64,000 bases of DNA from Tethya wilhelma (lineage: Eukaryota; Porifera; Demospongiae; Tethyida; Tethyidae). The position numbers and the translations under genes were made by a program. The notes beneath the pieces are model-generated. The model did not search any database. It saw only the letters and a list, made by a program, of their open reading frames with translations, and had not been told where the DNA came from. How positions within the stretch are numbered: the stretch's first letter is position 1; every line of letters begins with the position of its first letter. Of the stretch, positions 53,392 through 64,000 are shown piece by piece. Where the stretch lies: assembly GCA_964030475.1 (NCBI GenBank), contig CAXIPT010000002.1:16968760-17032759 (forward strand), written 5' to 3'.

Positions 53392-55775
53392 TCTCTCTGA
53401 GCAGCTGGAGACAAAGGACTACTTCAGACAAGACAAAGATGAAGCCATCCAGTTGCCAGTGAAATGGCTAGCACCAGAATCATTGATGGAGTATGTCTTC
53501 TCAGAGAAATCAGACGTTGTAAGTGTTTGCATGCATACCCCTGTATGTTTACAGTGGGCTTATGGTGTGACTTGCTGGGAGATTTTCAGTGGAGGGGAGA
53601 TTCCATATGTTGGACTCAAACCAACACAGTTGATGTCTCAACTCAAGAGTGGGTTCAGGATGGAGAAGCCATTGAACACTGCTTGTAGAGATGAAATGTA
53701 AGTCACCAAATGGGGTATATACCCAATTTATAGGCTAGGGGAGCCTGTAACCTTTTCCCTGAAAGGTCAAATTAATTTACCGAATTTAATCTATTACAAT
53801 CATGTATATAGATTGCATGTTTTAATAATTTATTCAATGAGCATGATTAATAAAGGCAGTTATGGTCATAGCAAAGTTGACAAAATAGAGTGCATATTCT
53901 AATAACCTGAGTCTTTAGTTAATAAATTATGTCCACACAATAAACATGACTGCCATGAGACTAAGCACTAATTTCTTTTCCCCACACGAATTAGAATTAT
54001 TATCCACATGCATGTACAGGTAAAATTAGTAGCCTGCGTGGTATACACCTGTACAATACATGATTCATTATATTTGAGCATATTTTTTTTCCTTTTTGAC
54101 TATTAGCTATGAGATGCTTATGCTACAATGTTGGCAGGCCAGTCCAGCTGACAGACCCACTTTCTCTGAACTGGTTGAAACTCTCTCCCAGTCTATGGAG
54201 TCAATGGCTGGCTACTTCCATATTGGAGCATTCAACCAAGAAATGAGACAAACGGTATATTTTTTATATAGTATCGTGTTGAATTGGTTGTAGGCAAAAA
54301 CTTGAATTCTGCTCCTAAGTATAGGCTGTAAGCACTGTATGTAGGACCCTTATACCAGTAGTATACACTGAGTGTAGGGAAATTGACTCGCACAGATTTA
54401 TATATGCGTATTCGAGTCAAAGCAGTGTTGTTAGCAGCTAAGCTAGCTAGAATGATAAAGATCTGATTGCTTATTTTGCAGCTGATTGCTGGTGAATATA
54501 TTATTGGTCCGTGAAATTCCTAGACCAGTTAGAATGAGTAATGCATTTGAACTTTGCCAGACCTTTTTTCCCCCCGCCCAGTGTAAAAAAAAAAAAAAAA
54601 GGAGCTGAGCATGAGACTAACCAGTGAACACTCCAGTGGTTGTGTTGTGTGCGTGCTTGTATGCATGTGTTCAGTGACATTGATTGGTAAAGGTCATCAA
54701 ACTTAAATGCATAACTAGAACATTTTCATTTGCTGTTGTGATCTGGGTGTAATTGGCTGTCTATGTACTTCTACAATTTTTGGACCTGCCAGATTACGTG
54801 CCCCACCTTCAACAATAAAACCCAAAGCTTTTATAAAAGCAGAAAAGGGGCTGGGAAAACCAAAAGTAATGCGTATAGTCATGCAGTCTTAGTTTTGCCA
54901 CAAGAGATCTGAATTTGTTTCTGGACTGCCTTCACATGTTATGTTTCATAATAACTTTTCTTCCATCTATATATGGTTTGCTAATTTGATTATTACTAAA
55001 ATTAGTACATAGATTCGGGTTAATAGACACACTTTGTTATTTAATGCATGTTCACTATTAGGATCAATTCCACTAGCACGCTAGCACTTAAGACACTGAT
55101 TTTCTAAGTGAAATGGAGAGCCAATTAAGCAGTTGAGGGAAGCATAGTTTGCTGTCATGCTTGAAAAACTATGTAGACATATACCGTATAGCCGGAAATA
55201 TTGACGGTCAAAAAATTTGACGGTTTGCTCCGCAGAACGTAAAATAAAAATATTGGCGGATTTAAATTTGACGATTTGGACTTTGACCGTCAAACCGTCA
55301 AATTAAAATCCCCGTCAATATTTCCGGCTATACGGTAAAAACTTTCACAATGTACATGTGATCAAGGTGCTCTATGACGTCATTCATTTGGAGGCATTGC
55401 AATTTGTTAGCTCTCGTTATTAGGTGCACCCAGTCATTATATTTAGCACATACATTTCCACTAATATCCCTATAAGCCCATGCACTTTATAACCTGATTC
55501 TACAGTACAACATTATATCATTATGAATGCAGTATTACGTCTCTCCATGTACAGACTCCTGATCTTTCAACTGGTAGAGAGTCAGACAGTTGTAGTCAGG
55601 CATCAGGAGGTGTACATGTTGCCATGGAGGCACGCCCTGAAGGTACTACTGAGACATTCAGTCATTATGCATGTAATACCAATACAATATGGCTAGAATT
55701 TTATAGTGGGTTTATGCTATTTTTATTTCTTTAGAATCTAATCTCAACACTCAACTCTTGTCCATGGCTAAGTAG
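53392..55775 (+). pseudogene. Truncated RTK: kinase C-lobe and tail only
   Basis: The first exon, 53392-53519, starts after the DFG motif (SLSEQLETKDYFRQDKDEA, VKWLAPESLME). It is followed by 53555-53697 (WAYGVTCWEIFSGGEIPYVG), 54107-54254 (MLMLQCWQASPADRPTFSEL), 55555-55642 (DLSTGRESDSCSQASGG) and 55735-55775, ending LLSMAK. Splice sites and frames are good throughout, so loss of the 5' part is recent. Nothing upstream of the MITE fragment encodes an N-lobe; the exons could conceivably serve as alternative 3' exons of the kinase at 46780-52780. Nucleotide identity to that gene is high. Confidence 0.7.
55182..55337. mobile_element. MITE with CCGGAAATATTGACGG ends, insertion-polymorphic
   Basis: The ends TACCGTATAGCCGGAAATAT and ATATTTCCGGCTATACGGTA are perfectly inverted, and the interior pairs further (TTGACGGTCAAA). 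The other copy of this region reads GTAGACATAAAAACTTTC with no element, giving the empty site and an apparent TA duplication. Confidence 0.9.
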
Positions 55776-57219
55776 TGATTGGATACTTTTGGAAGATATT
55801 GTGTACATGTAGCTCCGATTAGAACAAGATTGAAAAAAATTGTATTATAATAATTATTTTGAACAAGCTAAAGTGTATACTCTTAGTATAATGTGTGTGT
55901 ACTTCGTTTATTTGTTTGAAGTATTACGGTTAGACCCAGATAACAAACATTAATGAATGCATGTAAACGTTAGACTTGAACAAAAAAAAAGCAAAAAAAA
56001 AAAAAACAGTAATGTGTACAAATAATGCCGCGGCTTTTTTCTACTGATAATTCCTTTCTTCAGTATTATAATAATATGGCAAAAATGCCCTATAATGCTT
56101 TCCAATTGTATAATTATACCTATGTTGTTCATTTATTGTGCTTCACCAGTTTCGACAAAACAATTACAAATACACTAATTTTATAATGTATAAAGGGATT
56201 CAGACCAATTTATTTTACTGAACTAGATCTGAAGTACATTTGTTGCTTTGACTTGAATGAAAGTTACAGTACAACTTTTAAAATATTTGGTTGCTTGAAG
56301 ATGAAATGCTGCAAGTGCACTCAAAAGTTACCTATAATGCTCTAATATTGGTCATTGCATTTAGCTACCTGTAATGCTTAAAAAATATGCCAGCATTATT
56401 TATCTGGGCCTAATTGCAGTTGATCAAGTGAACAACTACCAGTCAGCATGCTAAAACACACGCACACACAGTGACACACACACATGCACACATACACACA
56501 AACATAACTGAGTGCTGTCGTAATTTAATTCCTTTGTGATACAATTGAACACTTTCAATTACTTGTATGCATTCCAACCTTATTGTAGTGATTCGTGTTT
56601 TCATACACTGTGTCTAGTGTGTAAAATTGTTATCATTATGCTAATCACGTTATCACGAAAGCATTCTATTAATAATATGAGATTTAGAGTTTCAACTATA
56701 ATATAGATCGAGAAACTTAATTTATGATTCAATGTTGTTCACCCCAACTATAAATAGTTATATACTGTTTCATTGTAATCAGGAAACTTTCAAGAAGCAC
56801 GGCGTCTTTCCATGAACAGAAAGATATGTTGTGTCTTTTAGCCTCGTTCCCAGGCTCTCCCCTTTGACTCTGCACTGGCCCACATTAAGGTCAAACAGGA
56901 GACCCGGGAGAGGGGAGGTATATATGCTGGCAAGAGAGATTACCTATAAAACCTCTCTTTTTTTTTTTTTTTTACCATGGTGTTTTTTGTTTGCTATAGC
57001 TAGATTGAGTCTATAAGTGAAATCATAGTACTTCATTAGTATGCGTCGTCTAATGAATAACATTCATGGCTTCAATAATCCCCCAAAAACTCCACTGAAA
57101 ACTCCCCATCATGGTTGGGTGGAGTCTGGAGACCAGATGCATAGATCGACCTCACACTGTGTGCAGTCACGCCTCATTGCATACAGCAAAAGCGAGCTGG
57201 CTGGGTGAGAAACTATCCA

Positions 57220-57298
57220 ATGGCAAAGTTTATAGTTGCTGTGATCTTAGTGGGCTTACTAAATACTTCCGTGCTGTTTGCACAAAGTATTGATTATC
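57220..57298 (+). CDS. Partial first exon, duplicate of receptor at 59295
   Basis: ATG 57220 begins MAKFIVAVILVGLLNTSVLF and is cut by N 57299. Identical to the start of 59295-59622; probably its other haplotype. Confidence 0.85.
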
Positions 57299-57299
57299 N

Positions 57300-59372
57300 A
57301 CACTGATTTTCTAAGTGAAATGGAGAGCCAAGCAGTTGAGGGAAGTGTAGTTTGCTGTCATGCTTGAAAAACTATGTAGACATAAAAACTTTCACAATGC
57401 ACATGTTATCAAAGATTAAAGAAGACTGCATGCACTTCTGCTCTATGACGTCATTCATTTGGAGGCATTGCAATTTGTTAGCTCTCGTTATTAGGTGCAC
57501 CCAGTCATTATTTAGCACATACATTTCCACTAATATCCCTACAAGCCCATGCGCTTTACAACCCGAGTCTACAGTACTACAGTATATCATTATGAATGCA
57601 GTATTACGTCTCTCCATGTACAGACTCCTGATCTTTCAACTGGTAGAGAGTCAGACAGTTGTAGTCAGGCATCAGGAGGTGTACATGTTGCCATGGAGGC
57701 ACGCCCTGAAGGTACTACTGAGACATTCAGTTACAATTATGCATGTAATACCAATACAATATGGCTAGAATAATTATTATAGTGGGTTTATGCTATTTTT
57801 ATTTCTTTAGAATCTAATCTCAACACTCAACTTGTGTCCATGGCTAAGTAGTGATTGGATACTTTTGGAAGATATTGTGTACATGTAGCTCCGATTAGAA
57901 CAAGATTGAAAAAAATTGTATTATAATAATTATTTTGAACAAGCTAAAGTGTATACTCTTAGTATAATGTGTGTGTACTTCGTTTATTTGTTTGAAGTAT
58001 TACGGTTAGACCCAGATATATAATAAACATTAATGAATGCATGTAAACGTTAGACTTGAACAAAAAAAAAGCAAAAAAAAAACAAAACAACAGCAATGTG
58101 TACAAATAATACCGCAGCTTTTTTTCTACCGATAATTCCTTTCTTCAGTATATTATAATAATACAAAATGCCCTATAATGCTTTCCAATTGTATATACCT
58201 ATGTTGTTCATTTATTGTGCTTCACCAGTTTCAACAAAACAATTACAAATACCGGTACACTAATTTTATAATGTATAAAGGGATTCAGACCAATTTATTT
58301 TACTGAACTAGATCTGAAGTACATTTGTTGCTTTGACTTGAATGAAAGTTACAGTACAACTTTTAATGTTTGGTTGCTTGCAGATGAAATGCTGCAAGTG
58401 CACTCAAAAGTTACCTATAATGCTCTAATATTGGTCATTGCATTTAGCTACCTGTAATGCTTAAAAAATATGCCAGCATTATTTATCTGGGCCTAATTGC
58501 AGTTGATCAAGTGAACAACTACCAGTCAGCATGCTAAAACACACGCACACACAGTGACACACACACATGCACACATACACACAAACATAACTGAGTGCTG
58601 TCGTAATTTAATTCCTTTGTGATACAATTGAACACTTTCAATAACTTGTATGCATTCCAACCTTATTGTAGTGATTCGTGTTTTCATACACTGTGTCTAG
58701 TGTGTAAAATTGTTATCATTACGCTAATCACGTTATCACGAAAGCATTCTATTAATAATAAATTATGAGATTTAGAGTTTCAACTATATAGATCGAGAAA
58801 CTTAATTTATGATTCAATGTTGTTCACCCCAACTATAAATAGTTATATACTGTTTCATTGTAACCAGGAAACTTTCAAGAAGCACGGCGTCTTTCCATGA
58901 ACAGAAAGATATGTTGTGTCTTTTAGCCTCGTTCCCAGGCTCTCCCCTTTGACTCTGCACCGGCCCACATTAAGGTCAAACAGGAGACCCAGGAGAGGGG
59001 AGGTATATATGCTGGCAAGAGAGATTACCTATAAAACTTTTTTTTTTTTTTTACCATGGTGTTTTGTTTGCTATAGCTAGATTGAGTCTATAAGTGAAAT
59101 CATAGTACTTCATTAGTATGCGTCGTCTAATGAATAACATTCATGGCTTCAATAATCCCCCAAAAACTCCCCATCATGGTTGGGTGGAGTCTGGAGACCA
59201 GATGCATAGACGTCTATAGATCGACCTCACACTGTGTGCAGTCACGCCTCATTGCATACAGCAAAAGCGAGCTGGCTGGGTGAGAAACTATCCAATGGCA
59301 AAGTTTATAGTTGCTGTGATCTTAGTGGGCTTACTAAATACTTCCGTGCTGTTTGCACAAAGTATTGATTAT
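57300..59372. repeat. Haplotype-like duplicate, right copy
   Basis: Counterpart of 55093-57298. It includes RTK tail exons at 57624-57711 and 57811-57851 (stop TAG) and a gene-poor stretch 57852-59294 with AT-rich sequence, an ACACAC patch and the GGCTCTCC segment near 58930. Confidence 0.9.
57624..57851 (+). pseudogene. Duplicate of RTK tail exons
   Basis: 57624-57711 and 57811-57851 repeat the exons at 55555 and 55735 (ending LVSMAK in place of LLSMAK). Probably allelic rather than a separate gene. Confidence 0.75.
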
Positions 59373-61537
59373 CAATTGGTGATTAGCCGTCCTAGAAATT
59401 TATTTGTGAACAGCATAGATATGAAATGTAGAATAGTCAATAACTCCACTTTCGACCCTGATGCCACTTATTGGCTAGACGGCCAGGAGGTGATTGATGG
59501 TGAGCGCGTAGAGGGGAACTTCGGCGAAGTAGGCATCAGATTTACACTGACTCCCGATAAAGAAGGCAACTATACTTGTGGAAGAGTAGGCAACACGATG
59601 AGCGACTCAGTAACCTTAGTAGGTGAGTAGTATTGAACTCATATTGCATACGATCTGCTAGCAGTTAGAATAAATTAATAATTAGGCCTTTGTGAAAAAT
59701 TTGTATGCCAGTTTCTCCAAAATATGCACACATGCAAATAGTACGTCCAACCACTGTATCTTTGATCGATCGAACTACAACTTTTTATTCAAGATTTAAC
59801 ACAAACACCACTCTTGATTGTCTGATAACACCTGGTCGACATCGACAGAGTTACTCCTGTGAATGGACAAAAAATGGCACACTCCTTGCATCTTTCCCAT
59901 CATCAACTTCATCAACAAAATACACCATTGACCCAGAGACATTTTCACTGACAATATTCAATATTGAAGGAGCTGATGAAAGCACACTGTACACTTGTGT
60001 TGTACGAGTTGAGTCAGAACGATACGAGCAGACAGTAAATACATTCTTGACTCTAAACGTGAATGGTAAGACTATTAGTTTACTAAAAATAATTGTGTGT
60101 TGGTGTCATTTTCATTAACATCATTGATTTGTAGCCCCTCCTGTTATCACACGAGCCCCAATGCCTCAGACAGTCTCCACATCAGTACAGGACCCTGCAA
60201 CTTTCACGTGTGTAGCTACCGGACTACCACCTCCCATCATCACATGGACTCACAATGGGGATATAATAAGCAGCACAAATGACTCTCAATATGGCACCTA
60301 CATGTTCACTTCAAGTACTCCTAGACCCAATGATGGACGATTTGATGTCACCAGCACCCTGACCATCAAAACATTTGAGCCAGCTGACACAGGAAATGTG
60401 GTTTGTATTGCTCAAACCACAAGCTCGAACCCACCAGAACAAGTATCAAATACAACAACACTAGCAGTGTTAGGTATGATAGCAATGCTCTGCTAAAACT
60501 AATGCTAATCAGAATTCACCAGCTTACCAATTGCTCTATACAGGTGATCCAATTGCTCAAGATGTTCAAATTACAGGTGTACGTAGTGTACTGTTCTTAT
60601 TGACCTTTACTACTACAATCCCCAGTCATGTAGTAATGCAGTTAAACGTGACATACATGGATGTCGAGACTAAGATGACTGAATCTGATGTATTACCACA
60701 GACATTTGTTAATACAAACAGAATCTCCCTCCTTGATGAAAGAGGAAAAATACCAACAAGGTTCCGTGTTATGGTTAATGTCGTTGCCAATATATCCAAT
60801 GAGCCAGTCTCGGGACCATCCATTAACTTCAGTGATGAATATAGTAAGCAGTAGCTTTTTTTAAACATTTAATTTTAAATTACAGGGACAATGATTATTA
60901 ATAATAATTATTATTGTTGCTTGTGTGTTTGTCTGTTTCTGTGTTAATCATAGACAGAGATCAACCGTCAGGTTGTGACTTTAAAGCTATTGCACAAATT
61001 GCTGGTCTATCAGCTGGTTTAGGAGTTGCCATTATAATAGCACTTCTTCTTGCCATTGGAATCATAATCTGTGTAGTAGTAAAGATGAAGCAACGTGGAA
61101 AGGAAAGGCTACAATCGGAAGGATTAAAGCAACGAGACAGAGAGAATGAGCGACAGTATGAGGAGGAACAAAGGAAACGCAAAGAGGCTGTAGAGAAAGA
61201 TCGTAATGAATTTTCCCGAAATATGGCCTTAAAATTGTGTGAAAATCTGGAAAATGATCCGGAAAAATTTGTCTCAATGTACGAGTACTACCGTCGTAGA
61301 TTGTACAATGCCGAGAGACCTCACAATCAGCCTCAAGCTGCTCCACCTCCACCTCCAAGAACAGCTGTACCTGATAATGAAGGTGATCCTGATATTCAAC
61401 CTCGGCCTCGACCAGTAAGTGATGGTGACCATGATGAAGATGAAGGCTTTTTTGATATGGTGAAATTAATGATAATGGAAGAGATGAAGAAGGAAGATTG
61501 GACAAGAAACTCAGCAACTCAAGAAACAGATTTATAG
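59295..61537 (+). CDS. Ig3-FN3-like receptor with coiled-coil tail (634 aa)
   Basis: Exons 59295-59622, 59712-60065, 60135-60473, 60544-60843 and 60954-61537 join in phase 1. Signal peptide (to FAQ, residue about 21); Ig-like D1 (MKCRIV, TYWLDG, EGNYTC); V-like D2 (LDCLITPGRHRQSYSCEW...LYTCVV); I-set D3 (FTCVATGLPPPIITWTHNGD...VVCIAQ); FN3-like domain (residues about 341-440, RFRVMVNVVANISNEPVSGP); transmembrane helix about 458-482 (GVAIIIALLLAIGIIICVVV). The tail is a charged coiled coil (ERLQSEGLKQRDRENERQYE), a CENLENDPEKFVSMYEYYRR motif, a proline stretch, an acidic segment, FDMVKLMIMEEMKKEDW, and the terminus ETDL, which fits a class I PDZ ligand. Sister of the gene at 61768. D1 start is fixed by the in-frame ATG before the signal peptide. 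Confidence 0.9.
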
Positions 61538-61767
61538 AATTTAATAGAGAAATTAAGTTCTCTCTAGCTATAGAAGTCTCACCAGTATTTTGATATTAAA
61601 TTATTGATTACAGAACATCTCTGTTTTGTATCATCCTCAGAATCAATGGGTTGGGCTGGGCATGCATGCCATAGGAATACCACGCCCACTACTGTCTACA
61701 TGTATATTGAACTGCGAATCGATTCGAGCATGCAGTTTTTCTGTACGCTAGCTTAGATCTACTGGAA

Positions 61768-63921
61768 ATGGCTAGAAGATTTGCTGTTGTAATTCTCATT
61801 GTGGTAGCAACAAGCAGCCTGAGTGACGTGTCGCTTGCACAGACTCAGAGTAGTCCTTCATACGAATTGATAATTGACCGCAGCACTAACCAAGTTTCGT
61901 TTCGAAACATCATAACTCTGAGATGTCGAAGAAATGGCTCCAGTGAAGATGATCCAGACGCACTCTTCTGGCTTGAAACAGATGGGGTGGAAACTGATAT
62001 TTTGAATAGGGATGACATTACAAGCGGTTCTTTTGAAGGAATGTTTGGAGATGCAGGCATTCAGTTTACAATTACACGGGAGCTAGAGGGAGAGTACTCA
62101 TGTGGTAGGCCTGCTGGTGATGGCATCAATGTGGTGCTTAGTGCCCCAATTCTTATAGTAGGTGCGTTCCACTAATAATGCTAATGACCATCAATTACTG
62201 TGCTTATTGGCTAATTCTGTGTGCACAGCATTGCCCACCACTATCTCTGACTTGGAGGTTACTGCAACAACAACATTTTACACAGCCATTGATACAACCG
62301 TAACTCTCTTTTGTCCTGTGAAACCTGGGAGGTCTAGAACTAATTACTATGTTCAATGGGTAAAATTTGGTGATGGTGATATTGTCACGGTTGCGAGAGT
62401 GGATCCACTTAATGGTCACAGAGTGAGCCTGAATGAAATGAAGTATAATATTGATGCAAACTTTTCGTTGGTGATTTTCCACGTGGATGGCACAGATAAT
62501 GGTACCCAGTATTCATGCAGACTTGGAGTCCAAGACAACAATCAGCAATACCCATATGAACAAGTAGCTAGTTTGATTCTAACATTGATTGTGGATGGTG
62601 AGTAAACATTGTTGTGTGTATAATATTTCGTGGTTTGTGCAATTGTAATAATGAATTTCTGCACAATAACAGATGCCCCTACAATTGTTGATGGTCCCAA
62701 ACCAAAAACAGTTTCAAAATTACAAGAAGAACCTGCTGTATTCAACTGCACTGCCGCAGGAATAACTCCACCACCCATAACGTGGTTCCACAATGGAGAC
62801 CCAATCAACAATGACAACAAATACAGTGTCCTCCCCTCTCCTCCAACCAACACTCCAGATGGTCTGACCAGAGTTACTAGCACCTTGAAAATAACGAGCT
62901 TCGAGAACACAGACAGCGGTAATGTAACTTGCAAGGTTTCAGACACACAAGAGAGGACAACAACAATTGCAGTGTTAGGTATATATCTCACATATATACA
63001 TTGTTCGTTATACTAGAATAACTGAGCATGGGTCCATGATTGCATGCTATGCTAATTATTTTAATTATTATCGTACAGGATCACCAAACTTGGCTAATGT
63101 TCAAATAACAACTAAAGGTGACATCATTTTTGTGCTCAATTTCCCTAAAGTAATTCCAACACTGATGAAACTAAAAGTTGTTTACATTGACACAAGCACC
63201 AACACACAAAGCCAAAGCTCAGGGAGCAGAGACGAAACATATGCAAATACAAGTGTAATTAGACAAGAGTGGAAGAGCAGTTCTGTGCCACAAGAATTCA
63301 CAGTGACTCTCAACATTGTCGGCATAACTGAAAGCGGAGCACAAGTCATGGGTCCACAGATAAACTTCAATGGAACTAAGTACAGTAAGTGTGTTTGATT
63401 TACATAGCTTTACACAATAACCCATTACATTATTATTTTTCACTACATTATTTATTTCAGACAAAAAGCAGCAGAACGTGTGTGAATACGAACAGTGGGT
63501 CAACAGGGCCACTATAGTGGTAGTGGTATTGATTGTGATTTTCCTGGTGTTGAGTATCGTGGGTATTGTTTTGTTCGCCTACTGTTACCGGAATGTAAAA
63601 ATCAAAAGTACTGCTGCAAGAGAAACACGAAAAATGTGTAAAAATTCTAATTTGACGCCAAAACAGTGTGTAGAGGAATTTAAGAAGTATTATTTAGAAG
63701 TTCTTGAGACAATAAAGAACCCAAGGAAATATCCTCAAGGTGATGGTGATGGTGATGAAGAAGAAAGTAGTATAGTACACGATACAGACCCGCAATTTAC
63801 AGATGCACAATGCAGTGTACATGTTGACCTACTCAAATTCATGATGGAACATGGACTGAGAGATGACAATTTGAGGCAAAATACAGAGCAAGCAATTGCT
63901 GAAGCAAATGTGCATCACTAA
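61768..63921 (+). CDS. Ig3-FN3-like receptor, tandem paralogue (611 aa)
   Basis: Exons 61768-62161, 62229-62597, 62673-62978, 63079-63384 and 63461-63921, all phase 1. Signal peptide (VVILIVVATSSLSDVSLAQ); D1 (LRCRRNG, LFWLETDG, ELEGEYSCGR); D2 (LFCPVKPGRSRTNYYVQWVK...QYSCRL); D3 (FNCTAAGITPPPITWFHNGD...VTCKV); FN3-like (QEFTVTLNIVGITESGAQV); transmembrane (VVVVLIVIFLVLSIVGIVLF). The short tail has MCKNSNLTPKQCVEEFKKYY, an acidic linker (GDGDEEESS) and VDLLKFMMEHGLRDDN, parallel to the motifs in the neighbour at 59295. No kinase, ITAM or death domain is recognised. Only 230 bp separate it from the preceding stop, so it is a recent tandem pair. Confidence 0.9.
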
Positions 63922-64000
63922 TTTATGGATAGCAATTGTTCACAAACACATAATTATAGTAGTCACTTAACTGATAGTTAATTAAGTAGCCATACTAATT
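63922..64000. other. 3' flank, nothing recognised
   Basis: AT-rich sequence after the last stop codon; no clear AATAAA signal within the visible bases. Confidence 0.4.

Larger units (their letters stand above)
55093..57298. repeat. Haplotype-like duplicate, left copy
   Basis: From GACACTGATTTTCTAAGTG through the RTK tail exons, a gene-poor stretch (55776-57219) and the first exon of an Ig receptor, this matches 57300-59372 nearly base for base with small indels. It ends at the lone N (57299) in mid-exon. It contains one MITE (55182-55337) that the other copy lacks. Confidence 0.9.

Noticed and set aside
61062..61517. 151-codon minus-strand ORF
   Set aside because: Shadow of the coiled-coil and acidic tail of the receptor at 59295.

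Overview
The window reads as nuclear DNA of an early-branching animal, most likely a demosponge. This is inference. What shows is short phase-1 exons with GT/AG borders, calcium-binding EGF and Ig/FN3-like receptors, receptor tyrosine kinases (RTKs), a Hippo-kinase SARAH domain, an ARF-GEF first exon, AT-rich introns, long (TG)n/(CT)n microsatellites and many small inverted-repeat elements. I see no prokaryotic genes, rRNA, tRNA or CRISPR. Gene models were assembled by hand from splice sites and reading phase; no expression evidence or database search was used.

Layout. 0.6-4.5 kb: 3'-truncated gene of eight EGF-like exons and one Ig exon. 7.45-7.60 kb (minus): first exon of an ARFGEF1/2-like gene, head-to-head with 8.16-12.88 kb, a complete Ig-type membrane protein with a very long serine/histidine-rich cytoplasmic tail. 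16.1-20.5 kb: complete ten-exon receptor (three Ig-like domains, FN3-like domain, transmembrane segment) whose tail carries an RG-rich stretch and a C-terminal helix like that of eIF2A/PYM/Caprin. 21.2-21.6 kb (minus): C-terminus of an MST/Hippo kinase, then unresolved minus-strand exons to 23.3 kb. 23.6-25.0 kb: pogo-like non-autonomous transposon. 25-37 kb: overlapping contigs of an IgCAM-like gene, its first Ig exon present three times, plus a divergent pair of signal-peptide exons. 33.8-38.4 kb: repeats. 39.4-57.9 kb: tandem array of Ig-RTKs, one apparently intact (46.8-52.8 kb) and others decayed, truncated or duplicated. 59.3-63.9 kb: two complete tandem Ig/FN3-like receptors without kinase domains.

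The receptors share parts. One type of ectodomain (8.2 kb) is joined at 46.8 kb to a tyrosine kinase; another (59.3 kb) is joined at 41 kb to a decayed copy of the same kinase. The same ectodomains also occur with unrelated non-kinase tails. Exon-per-domain, phase-1 architecture, tandem duplicates, pseudogenes and haplotype differences are what one expects of a fast-evolving recognition-receptor cluster, comparable in layout to cnidarian allorecognition (Alr) loci. That function is inference.

Caution: eight isolated single N bases mark joins. At two of them the flanking sequence is a near-identical repeat of its neighbour (27.4-28.9 versus 29.9-31.5 kb; 55.1-57.3 versus 57.3-59.4 kb), so part of the apparent duplication is probably two haplotypes laid end to end.
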